A stretch of DNA of 64,000 nucleotides from JACVRW01 sp963846505 (GTDB lineage: Bacteria; Actinomycetota; Thermoleophilia; Solirubrobacterales; Thermoleophilaceae), in the NCBI GenBank assembly GCA_963846505.1, contig CAWJWD010000001.1, positions 806,001-870,000 on the forward strand, in the 5' to 3' direction. The translations under genes and the position numbers were made by a program. The notes beneath the pieces are model-generated. The model was not told the DNA's origin, searched no databases, and saw nothing but the letters and a program-made list of their open reading frames with translations. Shown piece by piece: positions 17,428-25,519 of the stretch. Each line of letters begins with the position of its first letter. The stretch's first letter is position 1.

Positions 17428-17456
17428 AGCGGGCGAGGTCTACGGCCTCGCCCGCT
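17428..17456 (+). terminator. hairpin downstream of the small winged-helix gene
   Basis: AGCGGGCGAGG at 17428-17438 pairs perfectly with CCTCGCCCGCT at 17446-17456 around a 7-base loop. It begins 22 bases after the stop codon. There is no T-tract, but strong GC hairpins without U-tails are common terminators in high-GC actinobacteria. Confidence 0.6.
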
Positions 17457-17537
17457 CATCTCGGCTCCCCAGCGGGATCGAGGCGACCGCCAGAGGCGAG
17501 AGTAGGATCGGCGAGGGTCACGAGACACCACAGCGCC

Positions 17538-18242
17538 ATGACGAAGACACTAGACACCAGCCCCCAAATACTTGAGGAGAACGATCCTCGAGTCGCCCAG
17601 CCAGTATTCACGCTGCGCGAGGCGGCGACGTATCTGGACGTGCCGTCCTCGACTCTTCAAGGCTGGGTCCGGCCCGGGCGCGGAGGCGAACCGCTGATCA
17701 CGGCGTTTCCCCGTCGCGGCCAGGAAGCGACGGTGCCGTTCATCGGGTTCGCCGAGGCATACGTCCTGGCCGCGTTTCGGCGCGCCGGGGTGCCGATGCA
17801 GCGCATCCGGCCGGCGGTGGACGCGCTCACCAGCGGCATCGGCGTCGACCATGCGCTGGCATCCAAGCGCCTCTACACCGACGGTGCCGAGGTGCTCTAC
17901 GACTTCGCCAGCGGCGACGAGGAGCTGCGCGGGCTGACCGTCGTCCGCACCGGCCAGCGGCAGTTCGCGGAGGTCGTTCGCGACTACCTCAAGCGGATCA
18001 CCTACGGCAGCGATGGCTGGGCGTCGAGGCTCCGCCTGCCCGCGTACGAGCACGCCAAGGTGGTCGTCGATCCGCGCAGGGGCTTCGGGCTACCCCTGGT
18101 CGTCAACGGAGGAGCGCGCGTCGAAGACCTGGTGGACCGCTTCACCGCCGGCGACACGCTGGCGGACATCGCTGACGACTTCGGGGTGCCGCAAGGCGAG
18201 GTCGAAGACGTGATCCGCGTCGCCACCCGCGCCGCCGCCTAG
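17538..18242 (+). CDS. DUF433-type antitoxin (VapB45-like)
   Basis: A 234-residue DNA-binding antitoxin candidate. The N-terminal part is a helix-turn-helix (FTLREAATYLDVPSSTLQGWVRP), and the C terminus carries a DUF433 domain (RVEDLVDRFTAGDTLADIADDFGVPQGEVEDVIRVA). Together with the next gene it matches the layout and sizes of the Mycobacterium VapB45/VapC45 pair (about 239 and 138 residues). The antitoxin would bind the PIN-like toxin and repress the operon. There are 29 bases between the two genes. Confidence 0.8.
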   Translation: MTKTLDTSPQILEENDPRVAQPVFTLREAATYLDVPSSTLQGWVRPGRGGEPLITAFPRRGQEATVPFIGFAEAYVLAAFRRAGVPMQRIRPAVDALTSGIGVDHALASKRLYTDGAEVLYDFASGDEELRGLTVVRTGQRQFAEVVRDYLKRITYGSDGWASRLRLPAYEHAKVVVDPRRGFGLPLVVNGGARVEDLVDRFTAGDTLADIADDFGVPQGEVEDVIRVATRAAA

Positions 18243-18271
18243 GTCGGTCGACCGTCGGATAGTCGCTGGCG

Positions 18272-18679
18272 ATGTCCCAGCAGCCGGAGTTCTTCATCGA
18301 CCGTAGCCTCGGTCAGAAGCACCTCGCGCAGGCGCTTCGCGAGCTGGGCTACGTCGTTCACACACTGGCGTCGGTCTATGGCGACAAGCGAGGCCAGGGT
18401 CTCGAAGACGAACGCTGGCTTGCCGACGCCGGGAGCAACGGCTGGGTCGTGCTCATGAAGGACAACGCGATCCGCCGTCGCCCAGCCGAGCGGGACGTCT
18501 TGATCGCCGCGCGCGTCCGCGCCTTCTGCCTGACGAAAGCGCAGCTGCGAGCAACCGAGCAGACAGCGCGCTTCGTGAGCAACATCGATCGCATCGTCCA
18601 CCAGGCGCAGACGCCTGGCCCCTACATCTACGGCGTCTACGACGGCCACATCAAGTGCTTGTGGCCGGCTGATGGTTGA
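18272..18679 (+). CDS. PIN-like toxin (VapC45 type)
   Basis: A 135-residue PIN-like domain protein. The first acidic residue is in FFIDRSLG, a second group is in EDERWLADAG, and the third is in VVLMKDNAI, matching the Mut7-C/VapC45-type PIN-like fold expected to be a Mg-dependent RNase. It directly follows its DUF433 antitoxin gene. No activity can be shown from sequence, but partner, size and order agree with a type II toxin-antitoxin module. Confidence 0.78.
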   Translation: MSQQPEFFIDRSLGQKHLAQALRELGYVVHTLASVYGDKRGQGLEDERWLADAGSNGWVVLMKDNAIRRRPAERDVLIAARVRAFCLTKAQLRATEQTARFVSNIDRIVHQAQTPGPYIYGVYDGHIKCLWPADG

Positions 18680-18726
18680 GCAGAGCGTGCCTACACGTCT
18701 GATATCTATAAGTACCATCCCTCCGC

Positions 18727-18975
18727 ATGCCGGACGAACTCCATGTCCGCGTCCACGTTGACGAAGGCAGCCTCTGGGCAACCGTCGAGGAACTTCCAGG
18801 CGTCTTCGCGACTGGCGACACGTTCCTTGAACTGCAGGAGAACCTTGAAGAGGGAGTGTCGCTCTACCTCGCCGAGCGCGGCGAAGAGACCATGCCCGCG
18901 CACCTTGGACCACTTCGAATCCCGCCGTTCACGGCAACGACCAAGTTGGCGGTGCGCAGTGAGTCGCAGTCCTAG
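18727..18975 (+). CDS. HicB-like antitoxin, no HicA found
   Basis: An 82-residue protein with the HicB partial RNase H-like fold: LHVRVHVDEGSLWATVEELPGVFATGDTFLELQENLEEGVSLYLAERG. The canonical partner HicA (a double-stranded-RNA-binding toxin with a conserved His) is not visible in the 50 bases upstream or 400 bases downstream on either strand, so this is an orphan. A TATAAG at 18707-18712 could be its -10 box. There is no Shine-Dalgarno. Confidence 0.72.
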   Translation: MPDELHVRVHVDEGSLWATVEELPGVFATGDTFLELQENLEEGVSLYLAERGEETMPAHLGPLRIPPFTATTKLAVRSESQS

Positions 18976-19382
18976 CGACGCAGTCACGCCCAACGTAGGA
19001 TCGACTGGCGCAGCGATCGTCGTCGCCGAAGCCCGGCCAGGTCGGGTCCAGGCCTTCGCTTCGCAATAGCTCGGCTTGAACCGCGAGGAGGTCTTCGATC
19101 CTCTGCCGATCGAGGACGTACGCCCCCGAAATCCTGGGGCGGTCTGGCTGAGCGTCGCTACTCGGCGGATCGTCCGGACATGGCATCGCACGAGCGTACG
19201 ACGCGCCACCTGCGAACAGCAGCGGGCGGGCGCCGCAGGGTTGGCGCCCGCCCGCTCCGGGCAGTCCGTGCCTCGTCGCTGGCAATCCGTTGCCTTGCTC
19301 CAGGCAGAGTCCGTTGCCTTACGGAGAGCATGGTACTCTGTAGAGGACCGCCGTACAACAGCGACCTGAAAGGACCGTCGGT
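18976..19382. other. intergenic stretch before the ubiquitin-like gene
   Basis: About 400 bases without a convincing gene. The minus strand has an open frame (18929-19186) with some protein-like composition but no Shine-Dalgarno, and it overlaps the hicB end. The last 100 bases hold the direct repeats at 19287-19320, a TACTCT at 19334-19339 and an AAAGGA ribosome binding site for the ubiquitin-like gene. Confidence 0.4.
19287..19320 (+). repeat. direct repeat CCGTTGCCTT x2 upstream of the ubl gene
   Basis: The ten bases CCGTTGCCTT occur at 19287-19296 and again at 19311-19320, a spacing of 24 bp or a little over two helical turns. A -10-like TACTCT follows 13 bases later, with no good -35 at standard distance. 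This arrangement suggests activator half-sites replacing a -35 element; regulatory role inferred. Confidence 0.4.
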
Positions 19383-19712
19383 ATGGCTCTGATGGAGCAC
19401 GACGTGGGAACGCAGCTCTCCGGTCACGACCTCGCCGCTCGCGCGTACCACATGATCACCATCGACAACGAGAACGACGGGCGTCGGATCACGATCATGG
19501 CGAGCGCTGGCGAGAAGATCGCCGACCTGATCGACGAGGTGTACGCACGTCTCGGACGCGGTCGCTTCGACGGCGACCGGCTGCGCTGGGAGTCCGACCA
19601 CGAGGACGTCGCCTCGTTCTCCGAGCTCACGCTCGAGGAGTACTTCGAGCTCGGCAACTGCCCGCGCCTGTCCTGGACGTTCGTGGGCGCGACCGGAGGG
19701 GACAACGCATGA
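19383..19712 (+). CDS. ubiquitin-like (beta-grasp) protein with C-terminal Gly-Gly
   Basis: A 109-residue protein. After a leader of about 22 residues, the order of elements follows ubiquitin: a beta-hairpin (YHMITIDNENDGRRITIM), helix 1 (GEKIADLIDEVYARLG), a strand like ubiquitin's RLIF (DRLRWES), the SFSELTLEEYF segment in the place of ubiquitin's TLSDYNI, and a last strand (RLSWTFVGATGG). It ends Gly105-Gly106 followed by Asp-Asn-Ala, so the Gly-Gly would be exposed only after trimming. The next gene, overlapping by 4 bases, encodes a JAMM protease able in principle to do this. An AAAGGA ribosome binding site precedes the ATG. No E1 or E2 gene is nearby. The fold is inferred from sequence pattern, not from a computed match. 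Confidence 0.72.
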   Translation: MALMEHDVGTQLSGHDLAARAYHMITIDNENDGRRITIMASAGEKIADLIDEVYARLGRGRFDGDRLRWESDHEDVASFSELTLEEYFELGNCPRLSWTFVGATGGDNA

Positions 19713-20197
19713 TCGTCATTCCCGCGAACTGCTGGCAGACCATCGTCGAGCGCTTCACCCAGACGACGGGCCTGGCCGAGAACGTCGCCTTCCTCGACGG
19801 CATCCCGCTTGGACCCGAGCCGGTGCACGGCGGCGTAGTCACGACCGTGACCCTCCCCGAGACCGACCGCAGGGGCGGCGGCTGGTGGGTCGACGCGAGC
19901 CAGATGAGCGCCGCCGGGCAGCACCTGCGCGTCTCCAAGCTGGTGCGGCTGGCCCAGGTGCACACCCACCCGAACTCGGAGACCAAGCACAGCGAGCTCG
20001 ACGACGTGCTCGCCTACTCGCAGCGGCCCGGCACGGTCTCGGTCGTGCTGCCGACGCACGGCCTCACCCATCCCGGCCTCGCCGACGCGGGCATCCACGT
20101 ACGCACCGACGACGGCTGGCGCGAGCTGGAGGGCGAGGAGGTCGACCGGCACATCAAGGTCGTGCCGTCGCTGCTCGACCATCGCGTCGAGCGGTGA
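19709..20197 (+). CDS. JAMM/MPN (JAB) metalloprotease
   Basis: A 162-residue single-domain protein of the JAB1/MPN/Mov34 family. The zinc site is complete: Glu24 in LAENVAFLDG, then H85-T-H87, seven residues, S95 and D98 (HTHPNSETKHSELD). Such enzymes cleave isopeptide or peptide bonds after the Gly-Gly of ubiquitin-fold proteins (for example Rpn11, and Mec+, which acts on CysO). The ATG overlaps the stop of the ubiquitin-like gene (ATGA), so the two are coupled. It ends 3 bases from the convergent sbcC stop. It most likely matures or deconjugates the Ubl; no other substrate is suggested by context. Confidence 0.85.
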   Translation: MIVIPANCWQTIVERFTQTTGLAENVAFLDGIPLGPEPVHGGVVTTVTLPETDRRGGGWWVDASQMSAAGQHLRVSKLVRLAQVHTHPNSETKHSELDDVLAYSQRPGTVSVVLPTHGLTHPGLADAGIHVRTDDGWRELEGEEVDRHIKVVPSLLDHRVER

Positions 20198-20200
20198 CCG

Positions 20201-22955
20201 TCAGACGTAGCGCTCGACGACGGTCTCACCGTCGATCCGACGCAACCGGTACCCGTGCGGGAACTGCGCGCGATTCTGGAAGTCCGCTTGGTGGGAGACC
20301 ACGATCACTCGCTCCAATAGGCCAGCCAGACGGCGAAGCTCGTCGATCATCTCGCCGCGTCGCTGCTCGTCGAGGCTCCCGAACCCCTCGTCGATGATCA
20401 GCGATTCCACCTTGTAGCGGCCGCTGCCATACGACCCGATGGCGGCGGCCATCGCGACGCAGACCCGGAACTTCTCCGAGCCGGAGAGGAACGCCGCGTC
20501 GGTGCGCTCGCCGCCGGCGTTGAAGTCGCGCGCGGAGACGCTCAGCTCGTCGCGGCGCCGCTGCTCGGTGAAGCGGATCTCGAGCTGCAGCGTGCCGCCG
20601 GTCAGCTGCTTGAGCACCTCGTTGGAGAGCGCCTCCAGCGCGCGGGTGGCGTCGACGAGCAGCTGGCCCTGCAGCCCCTGGCGGCTGAGCAGCTGCACCA
20701 TGCGCGCGGCAAGATGGGCGTCGCGGTTCGTGCGGCCCTGCTCGGCCAGCTTGGCGGCGCGTGCCTCCTCGCGCTCGCGCAGCGCGGCCACCTGCTGGCG
20801 CGCGTCGCCGAGCGCGCGCTCGGTGGCGGTGAGCTCCTCGCGCGCGGCCGTGAGTGCCTCCTCTGCCGAGGTCATGCTCAGCTGCTCGTCGTCGGGCACG
20901 GCCGCCAGCTGCGAGCTCAGCTCCTCGACGCTCGCGCGGAGCTTGGTCAGCTCCGCCTCCGCCTGCTCGACGGCGGCGAGCTTGGCGACGCTGCCGGCGA
21001 GCGCGGCGCGGCGCTGGTCGAAGGCGTCGAGCAGCCCGTCCTCGCGTCGCGGGCCCGCTCGGCCCATTCCGACGGGACGTCGGCGAGCAGGACCGCCGCG
21101 GTCCGGTGCTCGGCTGCCGCCTTGGCCTGCGCCATCTCGATCGCGCGCTCGCACTCGGCCTGGCGCTCGACCGCTGCGCGCTGCGCGTCTTCGGCCGTTT
21201 GCGCGCGCTGCGCCGCCTCCTCGGCCGCTTGCTTCGAGTCGGTCACACGGCCGTTCGCCTCTTCCAGCTCAGCTTCGAGCTCGGCGAGTGCCGCAGGGAG
21301 CTCCTCGGCGGCGCCATCAGCGAAGACCTGCTGGCGAGCGTCGTCCCAGCGCTTGAAGCGCGCCGCGCCCAGAGCCTTCTTCGCTGCGGTCTCGGCACGC
21401 TTCAGTCGCTTCTCGGCGTCCTTGAGCCTCGGTCCGCTGGGCCTCTGCCCGGCGGCCGAGCTCGACCGCCTCGTCACGCTTGCCTACCGCCGCGTCGCCG
21501 CCTCGGCCAGCACGGCATGGCGGTCGCGGGCCTCAGCCGCAGCGACCTCAGGCGCTCAGACCTCGTCCTCGGCGCGTGCCAGCTCGGCGAGCCGGTGCTC
21601 CTCATCGAGCGGCTGACCGCAGCGCGAGCAGACGGCCTCGTCCTTCGCACCCTCCCGCTCGCGCAGCTGCCGGCGGGCCTCCTCGAGCTCCGCGTCGCGC
21701 TGCGCCCGCAGCGGCCATCGCCTGGTCACGCGCGGCGAGTCGCCTGCGTGGCAGCGGCCTCCAGCTCGCTGACGCGCGCGGCGGAAGCGCTCGAGCGTCG
21801 CGTCCAGGTCGGCGACTGTCCCCGCAGCCTCCACGTCCGCCTCCGCCTCGGCCAGCTCGGTGCGGCGCTCCACGACCGCAGTGATCGCGGGCACGCACGC
21901 CGTCGAGCGTCGCCGCCCCCACCGTCGACTCCTCGGCGGCCCGGCGCGCGGCCGAGGCAGCGGCCCGCGCCGCGTCGGCCTCGTCCTTCAACCGCTCGAG
22001 GTCGAGCGCCTCGCGCGCCGCCCGCGTCTCGGCGGCGAACGTCTCCGCCGCCCGCGCGGCGGCCAGCGACTCGATGCGCGTCGCGCAGCTTCGCGCCGGC
22101 GGCGGTGAGCCGCTCGTGCTCGGCCGCCTCGGCGCGGATCGCCTGCGCGTCGACCACCAGTCCCTCGGTCGCGGCGATGCGCTCGCGCGCCTGCTCGGTC
22201 CGCTGCACCAGCTCGGTGTGACGCCGAGCCGCCGCGACGGCCTCGATCCGCTCCTCGACCACCCGGGCAAAGCGCTGCTGCTGCTCCTCCAGCCGCGCCG
22301 CCTCGGCGTCGGCGGCCCGCCGCTCGTCCTTGCGCACCGGCTCGAAGCCCTCCAGCTCCTCGTCGAGCCGCTTGCGGCGCCCGCTCAACTCGCTGTTGTG
22401 CTTCTGCGCGAGCCGCTCCAGCCGCTGGTAGCGAGACAGATCCACGAGCTGCGCGAGCACCTCGAAGCGGTCCTTGGCGCCGGAGCGGATCAGCGCGTCG
22501 CTGCCCGCCTGGAGCAGCAGCACCGAGTGCGTGAAGGCCTCGTAGCTGAGCGCCACGAGCTCGTCGCGCCAGCGCGTGAAGCCCGCCTCCGAGGAGGTGT
22601 CCGGGATCTCGGTCCACGCGCCAGCGTTCACGTCCCAGACCTCGGCGCGGCGCTTGGGCGAGCCGCGGCGGCGCAGCGAGCGCTCGACCCGGTAGCGGCG
22701 TCCCTCGACGTCGAAGACGAACGCCGCCACGCAGCCGTCGGCGCCGTGGCTGATCAGCCGCTGCGCGTCCTGGCGCCCGCCGCGGTGCGTCGCGTACAGC
22801 GCCCAGGTGATGCCGTCGAAGATCGCGCTCTTGCCGGCGCCGTTGTCGCCGGAGACCGACCACAGCTTCGCGCCCTCGAAGTCGAAGACCGCCGGCGTGC
22901 CGTCCGGGCGCCGATGCGAGAGGAAGTTCGTCAGCTCGACCCGGACCGGGATCAC
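20201..22955 (-). pseudogene. sbcC: SbcC/Rad50-type ATPase, frameshifted in the coiled coil
   Basis: The large subunit of the SbcCD nuclease: an SMC-like ATPase that binds DNA ends with SbcD. The N terminus has Walker A (SGDNGAGKS, residues 36-43 region) after LTNFLSHRR. The C terminus has the signature FLSGSEKFRVCVAMAAA, Walker B LIIDEGFGSLDEQ and the switch VVSHQ. A zinc-hook CxxC (VCSRCGQPL) lies mid-chain near 21630. Between about 22090 and 21060 the coding potential jumps frame at least seven times, with one in-frame TGA and one TAG; sequence on either side of each jump keeps good coiled-coil composition. I think these are largely sequence errors, but the gene as given cannot be translated as one chain. 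It overlaps sbcD by 4 bases. Confidence 0.85.
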
Positions 22956-24142
22956 GCCTGCTCCTCCTGCTCGGCGAGCAGTCGATCAGCGAGCGCCAGC
23001 AGCTCCTCGCGATCCGGGTCGTCGCGCGCGAGCTCGGCAGCGAGGAAGCCGCGCACGGTGCCGCCGACGTCGAGCCGGTCGACGCCGCCGGTGACCAGCG
23101 ACGGGGCTGGCTCGTCGAGCCGGATGATCTGCGGCGTGTCGTGCAGGCGGGGAAAGCGAGCGCGGGCGGCGACCAGCCACTCGCTCGGGCTGTCGGCCGG
23201 GCCGAGGCGCAGCTCGAGCTTGACGATCGTGCGCTGCGGCTGGTCGAGCGCCTCGGCCTGCTCGTCGAGCTCGGCCAGCGAGCCGATCTCCAACTGACGC
23301 AGCGGCGTCGCGTCGAGCGGCAGCTGCCTGACCTGGACGGCGGATCCCTCGAGCGTCACGAGCAGCGTCTCGCGCGCGTCGTCGCGCTCGCCGAAGTCGA
23401 GCCGCTCCAGCGCCCCGCTGTAGCGCATGCGCTCGTCGAGCGCCGTCGGGCGGTGGACGTGGCCGAGCGCGACGTAGGCGAAGCGCTGCAGCAGCAGCGG
23501 CGAGACGCGCACGTCCTCGTTCTCGGCCAGCTCGCGCACGCCGGTGCGCGCCGGCACATCGGCGACCAGGAAGTGCCCGGCGAGCAGCTTCGGCAGTCCG
23601 GCCAGCTGCTCCTCGGCCGCGGCGTCGAGCCGTTCGATCGCCGCCCCTACGGCCTCGCCAAGCGCGGACTGCTTAGCCTCGACGGACGCGAACGAGCCGC
23701 TGTCCAACGCGTAGCGCGTCGCGGTCGGGAACGGCAGCGCCGCCAGCGCCGCCCGATCGCCGTCGGCGCCCTCGAGCGCGATCAGGCTCGGCTCCGACAC
23801 GAAGCGCACACGCGCGGCGGCCTCGGGGCCGAGCAGGTTCTGCACACTCGTCAACAGCGGGAAGGTGTGCTCGGAGTCGCTGTTGCCGGCCAGGAAGACG
23901 CACTGCAGCCCACGCTCGATGCGTGGCGCCAGCAGCCGCGCGAGCGCCGCGAAGATCTCGGACAGCCGCTCGCGCCGCGTCTCCTCCAGCACGTCCCCGC
24001 ACACCAGCAGCACGTCCACCGCGTGCTCGTCCAGCTGCGCGCCGATCTCTTCCAGCCGCGCGAGCTGATCCGGCAGGCGATCCTGGCTGGCGAGGCGATC
24101 GCCGAGGTGCCAGTCGGCGGTGTGGAGAATGCGAAGGCTCAT
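22952..24142 (-). CDS. sbcD: SbcD/Mre11-type nuclease
   Basis: A 396-residue calcineurin-like phosphoesterase, the nuclease subunit of SbcCD. The metal motifs are D10-x-H12 (TADWH), GD at 49-50, GN at 86-87, AGHF and GHVH. Motif III reads GNSD rather than the usual GNHD, so the catalytic His that normally follows Asn is replaced by Ser88. A soluble C-terminal region contacts SbcC. The gene starts 8 bases after a predicted transcription start and overlaps sbcC by ATGA. The complex processes hairpins and blocked DNA ends. Confidence 0.9.
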   Translation of the reverse strand: MSLRILHTADWHLGDRLASQDRLPDQLARLEEIGAQLDEHAVDVLLVCGDVLEETRRERLSEIFAALARLLAPRIERGLQCVFLAGNSDSEHTFPLLTSVQNLLGPEAAARVRFVSEPSLIALEGADGDRAALAALPFPTATRYALDSGSFASVEAKQSALGEAVGAAIERLDAAAEEQLAGLPKLLAGHFLVADVPARTGVRELAENEDVRVSPLLLQRFAYVALGHVHRPTALDERMRYSGALERLDFGERDDARETLLVTLEGSAVQVRQLPLDATPLRQLEIGSLAELDEQAEALDQPQRTIVKLELRLGPADSPSEWLVAARARFPRLHDTPQIIRLDEPAPSLVTGGVDRLDVGGTVRGFLAAELARDDPDREELLALADRLLAEQEEQA

Positions 24143-24156
24143 CGAATCAGGCGATC

Positions 24157-24185
24157 ACGGTATGCAGAAAGCCCCATGCGGTCAA
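24157..24185 (-). promoter_or_regulatory. promoter of sbcD-sbcC
   Basis: On the minus strand TTGACC (24185-24180) and TACCGT (24162-24157) are separated by 17 bases. Predicted transcription begins about 8 bases before the sbcD ATG, giving an almost leaderless mRNA. Confidence 0.6.
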
Positions 24186-24250
24186 CTGCAGAGGACCACA
24201 TCCGACCGACCGCAGGCGTAGACTGCCCCGCAACAGTGGCAGAGCCTGAA

Positions 24251-24649
24251 GTGAACACGTTGCAAGGACGCCTTCGGCGCGAGCGCGAGCGAGCGCGTCT
24301 GTCGCTGGCACGGCTCGCCGAGGAAACCGGCATGTCGAAGACGTACCTGCTGCGACTCGAGACCGATCCCGAGACCAACCCGTCGCTCGACGTGCTGCGC
24401 CGGATCGCCGAGGCGCTCGATGTCACCGTCGCCGACCTGATCGGCGCACCAGCAACGCAGTTCGTCGGCGACGAGGTCGACGTCCCCACCTCGCTGCGCG
24501 TGTTCGCCGACCAATCCAAGCTCTCCAAGAGCGAGTTCGACCTGCTCGCGAGCATTCGCTGGCGCCGGGGCGAGGCGCCGCAGACGCCCGAGCGCTGGCA
24601 GTACATCCTCACCTCGCTCCGTGCCAGCAGGCAGCTCGACCAAGGCTGA
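24251..24649 (+). CDS. XRE family regulator paired with an ImmA-type protease
   Basis: A 132-residue protein with an N-terminal Cro/CI helix-turn-helix (LRRERERARLSLARLAEETGMSKTYLLRLE, then LDVLRRIAEALDVTVADLIG) and a C-terminal region (LSKSEFDLLASIRWRRGEAP) of unknown role. The GTG start at 24251 gives a canonical XRE N terminus (MNTLQGRLRRER); an ATG at 24176 is in frame, but the 25 extra residues look non-coding and overlap the sbcD promoter. Its 3' end overlaps the metallopeptidase gene by 29 bases. In such pairs the protease cleaves the repressor on a stress signal. Confidence 0.82.
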   Translation: MNTLQGRLRRERERARLSLARLAEETGMSKTYLLRLETDPETNPSLDVLRRIAEALDVTVADLIGAPATQFVGDEVDVPTSLRVFADQSKLSKSEFDLLASIRWRRGEAPQTPERWQYILTSLRASRQLDQG

Positions 24650-25493
24650 GGCCGAGCGCTGGTCGGAGCCGCTGATCCGGCGGCTCGCCGGCCGCCGCGC
24701 CGACGGCGACCCCCGCCCACGGCTGCAGGCGATCCTCGACGGCTGGCGTGAGGAGGCCGGCCAGGACCGACTGCCGATCGACGTGCACGGCATCGCCTCG
24801 CTGCGCGGCATCGAGGTGCGGGCGACGGCCGCCGGCAACTGGGAGGGTCGCGTCTATGCCGAGCGCGGCGGCGTCGTGATCGAGGTCGACAAGCGCCAGT
24901 CGCTCGCCCGCCAACGCTTCACGATCGCGCATGAGCTCGTCCACACCGCCTTCCCCGGCTTCGCGCGCGAGCGGCGCTACCGCATCGACGAGGATCTCGC
25001 CCTGGCGCTGTTCGCACGCAGCCGTAGCGAGGAGGAGCACCTCTGCGACTGGGGCGCGGGCATGCTGCTGATGCCTGAGCCGCTGATCTGGAGCTACCGC
25101 GCCGACCAGGGACTGAAGGCGGTCGAGGCGCTCTCGCGGGCCGCGAAGGTCAGCCTCGAAGCGGCCGCGGCGCGGCTCGTGGATCGCAGCGATCGGCCGG
25201 TTGCCTTCTTGGTGCTCGAAGAGGGCTCGAAGGGCGAGCTGCGGGTCCGCAATGCCAAGGTCCAGCGCTTGCCACTGTTCGTCCCCCGCAACGCGCGCGT
25301 GCCCGCGGACTCCGTGGCCGCACTAGCCACTCGCAGCGGCAGGAGCGAGCGCGGAGAAGGCCGCCTCCCCGGCCGCTCCCGGCGTCAGTTCCACATCGAG
25401 GCGAAGTCCTACCCACTGGGCCGAGGAGCCGCGGCGCGGGAGCGGGTGCTCGTGCTCGCGCTGCCAGTCCACGGGCCGCGGACGAAGCGCTGA
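24621..25493 (+). CDS. ImmA/IrrE family metallopeptidase
   Basis: A 290-residue protein of the COG2856 family. The zinc motif HExxH is H104-E105-L-V-H108 (IAHELVHTAF), and the third-ligand Glu region follows in SEEEHLCDWGAGMLLMP. Members cleave and inactivate the XRE repressor encoded next to them (ImmR, DdrO), switching on mobile-element or DNA-damage genes. The GTG start lies inside the XRE gene. It sits next to sbcCD, so a DNA-damage function is plausible but inferred. Its stop codon forms the loop of a strong hairpin. Confidence 0.85.
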   Translation: MPAGSSTKAEAERWSEPLIRRLAGRRADGDPRPRLQAILDGWREEAGQDRLPIDVHGIASLRGIEVRATAAGNWEGRVYAERGGVVIEVDKRQSLARQRFTIAHELVHTAFPGFARERRYRIDEDLALALFARSRSEEEHLCDWGAGMLLMPEPLIWSYRADQGLKAVEALSRAAKVSLEAAAARLVDRSDRPVAFLVLEEGSKGELRVRNAKVQRLPLFVPRNARVPADSVAALATRSGRSERGEGRLPGRSRRQFHIEAKSYPLGRGAAARERVLVLALPVHGPRTKR

Positions 25494-25506
25494 GCGCTTC
25501 GTCCGC
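25478..25506. terminator. 13-bp hairpin terminator with the stop codon in its loop
   Basis: The 13 bases at 25478-25490 pair perfectly with 25494-25506; the 3-base loop is the TGA stop of the ImmA-type gene. It separates that gene from the convergent DUF1330 gene and can act on both strands. Confidence 0.75.
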
Positions 25507-25519
25507 CAGTGCGGAGGTC

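Noticed and set aside
18929..19186. A possible minus-strand gene between hicB and the Ubl gene
   Set aside because: Some of the translation looks protein-like, but there is no ribosome binding site or known motif, and it overlaps the hicB end.
19383..19712. Reading the Ubl as a CysO/MoaD sulfur carrier
   Set aside because: No cysM or molybdopterin or thiamin gene is adjacent, and the chain has three residues after Gly-Gly, unlike CysO. Kept only as an alternative.
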